A program made the position numbers and the translations under genes. Positions 12,644 to 23,715 of a DNA stretch of 64,000 nt are shown in pieces; position 1 is the first letter of the stretch; each line of letters begins with the position of its first letter. The notes beneath the pieces were generated by a model, which ran no database searches, had not been told where the DNA came from, and worked only from the letters and a program-made list of their open reading frames with translations. The DNA comes from Hymenochaete sp. R1 (taxonomy: Eukaryota > Basidiomycota > Agaricomycetes > Hymenochaetales > Hymenochaetaceae). The stretch spans positions 26,864-90,863 of the forward strand of contig JAFREE010000099.1 in the NCBI GenBank assembly GCA_019400425.1, written 5' to 3'.

Positions 12644-13470
12644 TCAAAACTCCATCGATTGCCAGAGGAGACAGCCAGCTGAGATGAACCAAACGAAACG
12701 GGAGGTAAACGGAAACGGAAACGGAAACGTAAGCATGGGTAGGGTAGGGTAGGGTAAGAAAGGGTAGTACACGGAAAGAGATAGCGGGAAAACAAAACAA
12801 AAACGGGCGCAAAAAACGATACTCACTCGATTCGAAAGTGGGGGTACAGCGCTGCCACCCATCGAACGCGTCTCTGCTTTTCGAGTCGTCGGATTCGGAT
12901 TTGGATTCGGATTCAGAAGCGCGGCGAGCGTCGGGCGGTCTACGTAGTTCCGTTTATTTATTTTAGATGTTATTTTTTGTGTGTGTGTTTCGGTATCGTT
13001 CGTATCGGTATCGGTATCGTAGTGGCAGGGGTAGTATAATGATCAAATTCTATAATTAGCAGCTCAGTCTAGAAGACGTGAAATGGGACTTACGTCGGAT
13101 TCGGAGCGCCTTGATCGTGATGCCGATGCCGAGTTGGCGTGTTCTCGGAGACGGCATCGACGGCGCCTTCGGGGGTTAGGAGTGGAGATTCAGATTCCAT
13201 CTGGTGGGTGGAAGGGGGGAGGGGAAGAGAAAGAGGAAGGTAATGAGTCATTGAGTGCGTTTCGTTTGAATGTGGATGAAACGGTGTAACATGACTCGGG
13301 AAGGAAGGAAGGAAAGACGAACTAACCTCATTTGAAGCGCGATCTCGATCAGACGGTGGTATTTTGTATCGGTCTCGGGACGACGCAACGGCTGCTACGA
13401 TCCCAGGTGTTGCAGTAAAGCACAGAACGAGGAAGACCAACAGCTTAGTGAGAACGAATCGGAGCAGCAT
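12644..13470 (-). CDS. Small signal-peptide protein (candidate secreted peptide precursor)
   Basis: Four exons splice cleanly with all phases consistent. The start at 13470 gives MLLRFVLTKLLVFLVLCF, a strong signal peptide or anchor, followed by an Ala-rich cleavage-like site (GIVAAVASS). The mature part is short, about 100 residues, and hydrophilic: MESESPLLTPEGAVDAV, a His/Arg strip (TRHRHHD), an acidic Ser repeat (SESESKSESDDSKSRD) and a C-terminal segment with two Cys (WQRCTPTFESTGCLLW). The stop is at 12644. The third intron carries the telomere-like TAGGG tract. I do not recognise a family. It could be secreted or a type II membrane peptide. No transcript evidence is available, but four consistent splice junctions argue against chance. 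Confidence 0.55.
12737..12756 (+). repeat. (TAGGG)n telomere-like tract
   Basis: Four consecutive GGGTA units lie inside the last intron of the minus-strand small protein gene. Next to them (12714-12728) are three copies of GGAAAC. The usual fungal telomere unit is TTAGGG; this is the pentamer TAGGG. Confidence 0.8.
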
Positions 13471-14758
13471 GTGAGAGAAAGGGAGGGGGGGCGCTCCTAG
13501 GTCTCATTCCCGAAGAACGATGAACATTTCTCGAGAAACGTCTTTATACCCTCCCAAAGTCCCTTTCCCGTCCAATTTTGAATATTACCCGCCGCGCAGC
13601 GTCTATTCTTTTACGATTTAGTGCGCATATGGCGCGTGTGTTTCATGTGTGAAGGTTGGACAAGTGTGTGCTGCGGGGGAACTATTAACGTCAATACGTA
13701 TTAATATTAATGTTGTTTTGAATGGGGATGGGATGGTCCGTGAACTTGTGTAACGACGAACGAGGATCCTGAAAGGGGTGGAAGGAAGCATAGATTAAGG
13801 ACGGAAGTGAACTGAGGTCTTGCGGAGGAAGGAAAGAAAGGCGCTCGGTCCGACCGGCGAACTCTTTCGGAAAAGGGCTGAGCGGAAGGACGTAGAATTG
13901 GGGGAAGGGTGGATGGCAAAAATAGCAGCAGCAGAAGTAGTAGAAGAAGGAGCACCCTTTGCCTTTAGATTAGAGATGTAGAGGGCAACTTACCAACTGT
14001 CAGGCTAGTAGGAACACAAGTGTTGCTAGGACGGCGAAGTCAACCATCCATCGGTCGATGCAGGAAATATATGCATCTGATGAGAGACCCGTGCTTCTGC
14101 AATGAGCAGAGTGGACGATCGAGTTGAGAAGATAGGCCAAAATTAGAGACGGTCTAGTCGAGGCTCTGTCGGAAATAGAAAGAAGTTGATGTTGGCGATT
14201 GAACGGTATTCAATTCCGAAAGTGACGGATGAGGATGTTGACTAAGATTAGGTAAGGTGATAGGGTGTTGATTCCATCGGTATCGCAGGTGCCGTAGCAG
14301 GGCTACCTTCCCTGCCATGCTCGTTCGGGGACGGTGCAGAGTAGTGGTAGTGGTAGTCAACAACGGAATGAATGACAGGTGACGTTGGACTTGGCCGAAC
14401 CTTCCTAAAATATCATTCGATGGCGGAACAAAGTTCATGCTTAAGTACCATTCCGGTCATAACATACGTCAGTCATGTCGTCCTCCTACGTCAACATTGA
14501 TGTGACGGTACATCTGGTACATCCACGGAGAATGTATCCAGAGCGGTGAAATGTGGAGGATGGGAATGAACTTGAATCCCTGGAGTCTCAGTCTGGAGTG
14601 CGAACCTCTTGATCGTCGTCGGTTGGGCATTCTCCGATTTCTGTGGGGGACTTTATAGCCTCCATCCTCTTCATCGTCGACCACCACGTTTGCCAATCGC
14701 CGCCACACGCACCGCCAACGACATATTCAAGCATTTGTAGTTCTTGATCTCTTCCACG
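13471..14758. other. Divergent intergenic region
   Basis: Between the minus-strand small protein gene and the plus-strand Ser/Pro-rich gene. It is long (1.3 kb), with short minus-strand open frames rich in Leu or Thr that look like composition effects. I see no supported gene. It should hold both promoters. Confidence 0.45.
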
Positions 14759-16439
14759 ATGAGTTCCACGTCTTCTATCGCTTCTCGCCGCCGACTCTCT
14801 TCAAGGCGAGGCTCAACTTCCGCTCCCGACCCATATGCTATGCATCTCGAAGCTGAAACAGCCCAAGCAAAAGCCAGCAGAATGACTATAATCCCGATGA
14901 AAACACCCCCGCTTCCTCCCACTCCCGGCAGTCACGGTCAGGCTCGCGATCGCTCGAGTTGGGGCTCAACCCATTCTGCTTCCACTACTGGTTCTTCAGG
15001 CAACGGCAGAGGCCGCCTCTCTTTCGCATTCGCATCCTTTACTCCCATCAACGGTGGCAGCAACGACAAAAACAAAATTGGGAGTGGGAATGGCCCACCA
15101 TCTCCACGCATACAGCGGAGTAGCTCAAATCACAGCTTAGATCGAACGAACTCAGGTGGGGCGCGTCCTGCCTCACTTACGCCTCAGCAAGTCTGTGACA
15201 TGGCCATGAAAGAGATCTCCGGCCATCAGCCCGCAAGCCCAGGGCCTATTCCGCCCACACCATTCCTGGAACTCAACGACGAGCAATATCTCCCGTTTCT
15301 CGAGCGTGCCGCGGAAGTCACCGCGCTTCTGACGTCCCCACCCACAAATAAACTACTCGCGCTTCTGCACCAGACCTTCCCCGTGGAGCTTCGCACGCCC
15401 TCCACTCCCACGTTCTCGCCTGGAAGCACGTCAAAGAAGGCTGATTTCGGGGTAGATCCGGAGAAATGGTCCTTTGGCGAGCTTGTGAGGTGGCTGCAGA
15501 CCGTGGATAGAGATCAGGCGACCGATAGAGAATGGGTCTTGAAGACGCGTCGGTGCGTCTTGGGCCGGTCCGAGTTGATATGGACGAGGCTCAAAGGAGC
15601 TCTGGGCGTACCACCTGAGCTGGAGGAAGACGAAGATGAGTACGATGGGGACGAGGAAGGGCGGATGGCCGATTACGATTACGCAGAAGGTGATCGAGAA
15701 GCCTGGCTCGAACCGATCTATGACGATGACCGTGGTGAACCGTGTGTAGCCAGTCCCGTTGGCTCGCCCTTGCCGCCCTTCGGAGAGCATGGCGGAGCCA
15801 TGGAAAGTATTGGAGAAGGTGCTGAAGATGAGGAAGCAGATGGGAAGGATGCAAATTCGATAGGAGCAGCGAATGCCGTGGCAGATCTCTCACGCTCTAT
15901 TCGTGGACTGCGTCTTTCTGCACCCATGCTCGAAGTTGAGAGCCCTAGTCCAAGCATCCGATCAGCCTCCAGTTCTCCTATCTTAGCCTCCTCGCGACGC
16001 TCGTTGAGCTCTGCGGCAGCTACGGATGACGCTGCGGCTTCGAGGAGGCGAGAGGCTATTGCTGCCGCAGCTACTGGTGCCCCAGGACGTGTGAGAAGGA
16101 GCACTCAGCAGGAAATGAGCACAGGAGACCGTCTTTTCCCAAGCTCGTTTGCAACCCTCACGATGGGCCCTAGCCTCGTCGCGAAGTACGTGTTGTTCAT
16201 TCTCGTCTCGAATCTACCCGAGCGAAAAACTGAGTTGTCGTCCGTCCGTCTTTCTTTCTTTCTTTAGCAACCCTGCATTGCGCTCAGGTCCTCGTCGTAC
16301 GTTCCGCCCCGGCGTGCCTATCATGGCAAGGCGCAACGGACGTTTCTATTGCGGGTCTGTTTCCGGAGGCTGGGACACAGATGGGAACGACTATGCCCTG
16401 AGTCTGGGAAGCGGCAGCGAGCGTTCGTTGCGCCTCTAA
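14759..16439 (+). CDS. Conserved Ser/Pro-rich protein of unknown function
   Basis: Starts at ATG 14759 (MSSTSSIASRRRLSSRR). One long exon is joined by an intron (about 16187-16268, pyrimidine-rich TTTCTTTCTTTAG acceptor) to a short last exon ending at 16439. The first 150 residues are disordered and phospho-type. A predicted helical core follows at about residues 150-280: QVCDMAMKEISG, FLERAAEVTALLTSPPTNKL, WSFGELVRWLQTVDRDQ, REWVLKTRRCVLGRSELIW. It is the most likely folded domain. An acidic stretch (EEDEDEYDGDEEG) and an Ala-rich region come next. The last exon is basic (RSGPRRTFRPGVPIMARRNGR). No known family is recognised with confidence. No signal peptide or membrane segment is seen, so a cytosolic or nuclear protein is inferred. 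Confidence 0.72.
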
Positions 16440-18074
16440 GGTGTAAATGATCGCCCACGCGTTTTCATTTCCCTGCGAAGTCTCAATATAAGCGCTGCCA
16501 CTGATGTAGGCCTGGTTTTACCCCGCCTCGGCTTTGGAGAAAAAAAGGGTTTTTTTTGTACTGTTGTAATGTATTGGGCTTTTTCTACGTTTCGTCTCGC
16601 GTTCCATCTTCTCTTCAAACTGGATCTCAAGCTGTACTAAAGAACGCAAATCTGTCTCTGCGAAAGTGTGTCTGTAACGGATTTATGTACATTCTTCTGT
16701 AATAACACCAATACACGATAATAAATTTAAAGTGCTGTACCTTTCGTCGCATGTTTGTCTACATCCGCCTTTGGAAAATTAGAGTAATTAATAGTGGACG
16801 CCATTGTGTCGGCAAACATTATCATATGTCATTATTATCGAAGCGAGCTGTTTGAACGCCGATTTTCCCACATGCTTTCAAGAAACCCTAGCCTGGGAAA
16901 GTTGGTCGAATACGGAACGGAATTCTGAATCCTTCTCGTTCCGCACTCCTCTCTTCATCTACCTCCTCATAGAAAAACAAATCTTGCTGATGATAGCGAC
17001 GTCGATATACTCGATACACTTAAGGACTTTGATTGTTCCTGCTACATTCAGATGAGCCTGGTCTTATTGGCAAATTCCATGATTTGCACACAGCGACTTA
17101 CGTCAAGAAGAATAACGCTCGTACATTCTTTTGACGGTCAAACACACGAACACTCGAAGAGCATGAGAAGCACAGCGCATGCACTGCTCCCTGGGAGACT
17201 CTTTCGAGCTCTTGTTATCGTAAAAGAGACCTCATAATTCGGTTGGCATCCTTTACGTTAGGGTGTGTGAGGGGATGAACGAAGCGGTGAGTTGCGTTGC
17301 GTGATCTGGAGTTTCGCACTCACGGTCAATATTCATATCAGGCTGAAACTCCAGAGGCGCTCTGTCCTTTGGGAAAGGGGCTGCTCAGATCTCGTTTCGT
17401 TACGTCTGGCCTCGATAGATTTTGAAAGAGCTCGATAATCAGGCAACCACCCATATGACGCCAACTTACTTTACGAGGTGCCTCGGTCTCTGGATGCATC
17501 ACGCGAAATTACAGGCAAAGATCTATTTTTGTACGGAAAGTCCACTTTGGTTGCCCATATTACCGGTGTACATTCGTCAGCTGCAGCGACATGAGTCTGC
17601 GTCTGCAAGTCAAGAAGGAATGTAGACGGAGCTTACGGATATCAGTCCGAAGAAATCGGTCGCCGTTCGATTTCTTCCGGCTCGCGTGCGTCACAGAGTG
17701 TATGGGAATTGGCCGTACCGGTGACTCATTGGTACTATTTTTAGCTGACTTGATCGGAAGGTTCGACGCCGAGTTACAACAACTCGACGTAAATGAACCA
17801 CGATCAAGCTGTGGCTATCGCGCCCATGGACCGCCTTGAGTAAGTGCAGGCTTACGTTTTATCGGAATGCACTGACGAATACACGATAGGAATGTAAACT
17901 TGAAGACAATGACGGAGTATGACGGAGCAAGGATTCTTGCGATATGTACTTTCATTCTAAAAGCCCATCGCTGTACATCTCGATACCAAAGAAGATATTG
18001 TTTTATGCATACTTTGCTTCATTGTCAATCGCCCTCGGTGCGAAAACGGACTCAAAGCCCTACCATACAATTTA

Positions 18075-18426
18075 GTGATCCAATTAAGGGATCCCGGAGT
18101 CCATGCGCCGAAACGCGCTCATTCGTCCGCTGCCGCTCAGTATGCTGTGTCGTTGGAGGTTTCGATTACCGAACCACCACCATCTTCGTGCGTCGGGCAC
18201 AATACCCACGAAGTGTCGGACCCGCCGGCATTGCCTCTCTATGCTCTGTGCGAACCGTTACTCATTACAAACGACCCTTCTCCTGTTCTGAGCGCTCGAT
18301 CTGGGTTATCAAGCAAGGAACTTACAGTCGATCTCGGACGAAATCTTGCGCTCGATGACGATCTAAACATTGCACCTGTCATTCTGGAAATTGACTCATC
18401 GTCGTCAGAGGTTTTTGTCAAACTCG
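18075..18426 (+). pseudogene. Possible gene fragment or relic
   Basis: An open plus-strand stretch with codon use and residue content that look protein-like (LPLYALCEPLLITNDPSP, LDDDLNIAPVILEIDSSS). It ends at a GT that could be a splice donor near 18426. No confident downstream exon or start was found and no family is recognised. It may be an exon of a gene I could not assemble, a degraded copy, or chance. Confidence 0.2.
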
Positions 18427-18891
18427 TATGTGTTCAATTCCGTACACACGAGCCAGATAGGCCAGCACCGGATTATGTTCCTATGTTCTCCGTCTCCATA
18501 ACTCTGCATTTTGATCCTTTCTAATCCTATTTTCGGGCGGGCGGGACCACTCGCCGACTGTGAGTGCTTCATGTTCTGCGCTCTTGCACAGTATCTAGAT
18601 TTTCCTGTTCATTTCTGCAACGCTTACTGTACCTAGCAATGATCGGACTGACGGCTCAAACCTGGCATTCCGATCCAAGCACCTCTTTTTGCGTGCCCTG
18701 CCTCCAGTGTGGCGCCGTCATCCCTGCATAACGCTGAAGCAACAACCCCTCTTCGGTGGGAACGCATTCTGGTCCGCGACGAGGCAGAAACGCGCAAGTT
18801 CCGAAGGACAGCGCACTTCGTGTCGTTGATTAGATCTCGACACACAGGTAAAGGTGCGCTGGTACAGGATCCTGTGTCGTTTCTGGGATCG

Positions 18892-18897
18892 TATAAG
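18892..18897 (+). promoter_or_regulatory. TATA box of laccase 1
   Basis: TATAAG in the context ATCGTATAAGAG, 106 nt before the laccase 1 start codon. The same context (GTCGTATAAAGG) occurs upstream of laccase 2. A further shared upstream block reads CACAGGT, then GCTGGTACAG. The conservation between the two paralogues supports a real core promoter. Confidence 0.6.
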
Positions 18898-18997
18898 AGA
18901 TGGGCAATGTTTGTTGAAGGTTGGTGAGCCAGTTCCCTCCTCTTCTTCTTTTCTTCACCTTCATTAATACTAATTTCGTTCCGAATTATCGAATATC

Positions 18998-21372
18998 ATG
19001 TTTAATCGTTCCTTACTTTCGGGTTTCATTGCTCTGGCTTTCAGCTCTGTGGCTTCGGCTGCGACTGTCAGTAAAGAATTCGCCGTTGTCAATGCCAATT
19101 TAGCTCCTGCAGGAAGAAACCGGAGGTATGTGTTCTCTCTCCAGATGAGTTTCGTTTTCTCAAATATACTCATGAGATCCTGTCGAATATTATAGCACCG
19201 TTGTTGTTAATGGCCAGTTCCCCGGCCCTCTCCTATCAGCCAATATGGGCGACAATTTCAAGGTTTGATTCTTTCTTATGGTGATTAGCTTTGATATTTA
19301 CCAATTTCCTTAGATAAACGTGTCAGATCAACTCACTGATCCTACAATGAGGCGCGCAACGTCGATCGTAGGTATTCATTTCTGTGATTAAAGAACAACA
19401 TTTTGAATTGGTATTCTTAGCATTGGCACGGGCTGTTCCAAGCACACACGAATGAGATGGACGGTCCATCTTTTGTCAACCAATGTCCCATCGTTCCCGA
19501 GCATTCATTCCTGTAGGTGCCCTCATCCGTGTCCCTCCAACATAAGCTCACTTTTCTTGCTTGTAGTTATGACTTTGCGGCACCAGGTCAATCAGGAACA
19601 TATTGGTACCACTCGCATTTGTCTACACAGTACTGTGACGGCCTTAGGGGTCCCATAGTCATCTATGGTAAGGCATTAGTAACATCGCCCTCGTAGTAGT
19701 CCGAGCTTACCTTCAATTCCAGATCCAAATGATCCCTTGCAGGACATGTATGACGTCGATAACGGTATGTCACTCACGCTCATTATCGTCAGCGTTTTAT
19801 TCAAGTCTTCTGTAGAGACCACTGTTCTTAGTCTTGGCGACTGGTACGACTCACCAGCGCCAGGCCTTCTTCCTTTCCCGAATCCCTCGGGCCAAGACCC
19901 GTATGTTGTCCGAACTGCCGAAATCCACGAAAGCACGCTGATATATTGATTAGGGTTCAGAATGCGACTACCGTCAACGGCAAGGGCCGGTCTCCGGGCG
20001 GGCCAACCGTCCCCCTCTCGGTCACTACAGTCGAGCAAGGGCAACGTTACCGTCTTCGTATCATCAACATGAGTTGTGGACCCACGTACAACGTCTCCAT
20101 TGATGGTCATAACATGACTATCATCGAGGCGGATGGTGTGGAAACAAAACCCCTCACTGTCGACTCCTTCCAGATCTTCCCTGCTCAACGGTATTCCGTC
20201 GTGGTCACTGCTGACAAGCCAATTGATAACTATTGTGAGTCTAGTCAAAATGGCATTTGGTGAGCTCCGCTGATAACCGAATGCACAGGGATTCGCGTTA
20301 TCCCTACAGGCCCAGAAGTTCCTGCTTCTGGCCCAATCGTTTCGTTCGGTGGTGGCGTTAATGCTGCCATCCTTCGTTATGACGGTGCTCCGGATGCCGA
20401 TCCGACTAGCAATTCTACCGTAAATGGTGTTCCTCTGAACGAAGCGAATCTTTCGGTATGTTTTAAGTATGACACTTCGTTTCATATTTACTGATCCCCG
20501 ACATTAGCCGCTGGTCAACCCTGGAGCAGTCAGTGGTCTCGTCAAAATTTCTTTATTTTCATCTGACAATGTCTTAGCCCGGCCAACCATTCCCTGGAGG
20601 CGTCGATTACTCGTTGAAGCTCGTCACGAACATCGTGGGTTTTCAACAGATTTATGATAGTGATATTATACTGACAAAAGTTCTGAAGACCTCTCAAGGA
20701 CTTCACACGATCAACAATGTCTCCTTCGTGTCTCCGAAGGTCCCAGTCCTGCTTCAAATTCTTAGTGGACAGACAGACCCCTCTCAGCTTATGCCGCAAG
20801 GTTCAATCTACAAGCTTCCGTCAAATAGCACAATCGAAATCAATATGCCCGGGGGCTTCCCTGTATGTGCTTCCACGTACTTGCAATTTTCACGCGTTCT
20901 GAAGCATATCTGCAGCATCCATTCCACCTTCACGGACACAATTTCGATGTCGTCCAAGTCGCTGGAAGCAATGTAACTAATTACGCCAACCCTGTCCGAA
21001 GAGACACCGTGAACATTGGAGTACCGGGCGATAACGTGACATTTAGGTTCGTGACGAACAATCCAGGACCATGGTTCTTGCATTGTCACATCGATTGGCA
21101 TCTCGAAGCGTAAGTAGAAGCACAGTTCAGCGGGTATTAAGGTGAAACTGATTTCTTGCATCGCAGTGGTTTGGCCGTCGTCTTCGCCGAGGACACTCCA
21201 GATGTAGCGGCAGCTAACCCAGTCAATGGTATGTCTTCCCGCATGCTATGGCTTCTCGAAACGCGAACGTGTCTCATGCGAGTTTACAGCTGCTTGGCAA
21301 GATCTATGCCCTGAATACAACCAATTTGACCCCGATACGCAATTTGAGAATACAACTTCAGTTTCTAGCTGA
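18998..21372 (+). CDS. Laccase 1 (multicopper oxidase)
   Basis: Secreted blue copper oxidase that oxidises phenols and reduces O2 to water. A 21-residue signal peptide ([21 protein letters not shown]) is followed by [18 protein letters not shown]. All four copper signatures are present after splicing: L1 HWHGLFQ, L2 [14 protein letters not shown]3 HPFHLHGH and L4 [11 protein letters not shown]. The residue ten after the L4 Cys, the T1 axial position, is Leu, which places it with class 2 laccases. The gene has many short introns, including one just before L1 and one just before L3. It ends [10 protein letters not shown] and stops at 21370-21372. The gene looks intact. Its closest visible relative is laccase 2 (46448-48850, opposite strand), about 90% identical in the exon around 19950-20235. 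Likely roles are lignin or phenolic turnover, pigment formation or morphogenesis. Confidence 0.95.
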
Positions 21373-23715
21373 ATTACCAAGTTCAGTTTGGCGTAGCTCC
21401 GCCTTATCGCGCATACGGGCATCGAGCGCCCCATAACTCTGTCGCTACTCGGCCCTTTATCCGTACAAATTATTAAATAGTTTAAGCTGCATTCCTCTTT
21501 GACCCCATGGACATTGTGTTTCCTACTTTATTATATCTGGTTGGTTGTATACATGGGTATTCTTCCTCCTGTTATCTTATTTATTTAAAGACTTAGCTAT
21601 ACCCAAACTACTCTTATGTATTTCTGTAGGATAATTTTCTGATAATCTCATCAGATTGGAACCTCCCGCCTCGTAAGATTGAGTTCCTTCCTCAGAGATC
21701 TCCAATGTCCACTGTAGGGTTTTAGGACACACAGACACAAATAAAACCAAACACACGTGCCGAACTTTGCCCTCATCCGAATCATTCTAACCGGCTTTGA
21801 TCACAACAACCTTTTCTGAATGTAAGTAAAAGCACTTCTTTGTCTTGATGAGAGGTTAACGATTGAATATTTTCGGACTTCCATATCACTTTCAGAAATA
21901 AGACGAAAACTTTGAGGCGTTCTAGCAGGAGTGGTGTGGTTAGGCTAAGCGCCCTTGGTCACTGGTTACATTGTTTTGATACCACCAACTTGGACTTGAC
22001 AAGATCGCGGAGATAGGAAGGGGCCCGGACAACTCGGATAGGCCCTCGAACGCATGCATGCTGAGCTTTGTGAACAGCCTCGAGGCCAATGCCGTGAACA
22101 CTCGTATGAGGAAGCAAGACTCTCAGCTATTACGGGTCAGCATCTTTGAGCACGAGTATCAGGAAGGCCGACGGCGAAGTCGAACCGATCTAACCCGCTT
22201 GAGGAGCAATGCTTCAAAGAAGCTTCGGACTTCCATCCAAACGGAAAACGCGTGGACACTCATAATGAACGGAACGGAGGACTCGTCGAGCGCGACGATG
22301 CATTATCGATTACGCACTATGCCCAATTTAGCATCCGCTCGCAGAGACATGAATATTCAGCAAGTGGGCGGAAGAGTGCGGTCAATCTTCATCGAAGCAG
22401 AAGCATTTCAATTAGTGATGGATTCATTTACGCGATCTTGCGGCTTCTTGTGGCCATACTGCGAATAGGATGCTCAAGAATGGTTGTCCGAGCTGCTCCG
22501 CTGCTCATCGTCTCCTCGGACCTATGGCAAAGTGACGGGTAAGGCAATATTGCAGAGTTACTCGGTGTGTTTTTTTGTAGGCGGACAATACAGTCTCGAG
22601 CTCTGCATCGAGACCAGGCAATCTCGCTTATTTTGGTGGTGGGTGCTAGATAGCCTGGGGATAAACTTCGTATTGACTTCATCTCTTGCAGAAACTGAAG
22701 ATGACTCCGCTCCAAGTGTCATGTTATGTTTCAACCTGTATTCAGTTGAGAAAAATTCAGCCAGCTTCGGCTTGGCATCTTTTCCCCCCGAACCTACGAT
22801 CCAAACTCTCTAACCTTCGTAAGGCATCTCACTGGCCTTTTGATGTTGCAATCGAGCGCCGAATTCCATTAAGTCGGAGTTCCGAAACGCTCTGCGGCAC
22901 GAGCGGCCCTCCTTCGATTTGCAGCTGGAAAAGCTAGCTGTATCGTGCTGATAAGCTCACGTCAGGCTCTGACAAAGTGCGCTCGTGGTTAGCGCGAGGT
23001 GAAAAAATTGGTTCGCCGCGAAATCATGAGTGTTCAACAGCCCCCGCGCACTTTCCCTTATCCCGAAAGGCGCCCTTCCCGCCCTTCTTCTAGAGTCAAC
23101 CATCTTTCGATTGATGGATGCCCCTCGCACGAGAAGAAAAGTGAAGAGAACCAAGGAATTATGGCGAACTCAGGGGAGGTCATGAAATGGATGTAGAAGT
23201 GTTATCTTTTGGTGCACAAGGACACAAATCGTCATTAATGAAGGTTGGATTGGCGCATTGAGTCTTTTCACGCTCGAGGTTATTTCTAAACTTAATCCGC
23301 TAAAAGCCACCGCTAGCTGCCGACAGTTGCCAAAGATGGACTACTCATTCCCACCAACTAGTCTATACACGCTGATGACAGGATAATCAATAGCGGATCT
23401 GCCCACTCAATTCAATCCGTACGACTTGCTTATGCGAGCCACCGATACTCAAGCAAGGAAGTTCGTTGTCAGAGCGGGTGATGCCTCGATGCTTTGGGAA
23501 CGCCCTTGCTTCTGAACTTAATCCTTTCCCATTCGCGGAGTAGTTGTCTCGGGTTATGGCCCGCAATTCTTTTAGAGAGGTTAATGTGGTGTCGAGATGG
23601 GAAGTGGTGGATTGCTTCAAAGCTTCGATTGCAATTGGTATAATAGCCTGATGAGTTTTCTTAATCTCGGCCCTACGCCTCAACGACCCCTCCCCCGTCC
23701 CTACTCACATCAGCC
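21373..23715. other. Long intergenic region
   Basis: About 2.3 kb between laccase 1 and the DUF6534 gene. Short plus-strand open frames near 22058-22937 are Ser/Arg-rich and have no recognisable domain or consistent splice pattern. I see no supported gene or repeat. Confidence 0.45.

Larger units (their letters stand above)
16440..18997. other. Long intergenic region upstream of laccase 1
   Basis: About 2.5 kb without a convincing gene. A segment at 18075-18426 reads as protein-like on the plus strand, and 18700-18850 has another short plausible frame, but they do not join into a model. The final 110 nt form the laccase 1 core promoter. Confidence 0.5.

Noticed and set aside
14154..14708. 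Minus-strand open frames in the 13.5-14.7 kb gap
   Set aside because: Low-complexity Thr/Leu/Arg content, no splice support; likely promoter sequence of the neighbours.
22058..22937. Several plus-strand open frames between laccase 1 and the DUF6534 gene
   Set aside because: Ser/Arg-rich, no recognisable motif, no consistent splice pattern.
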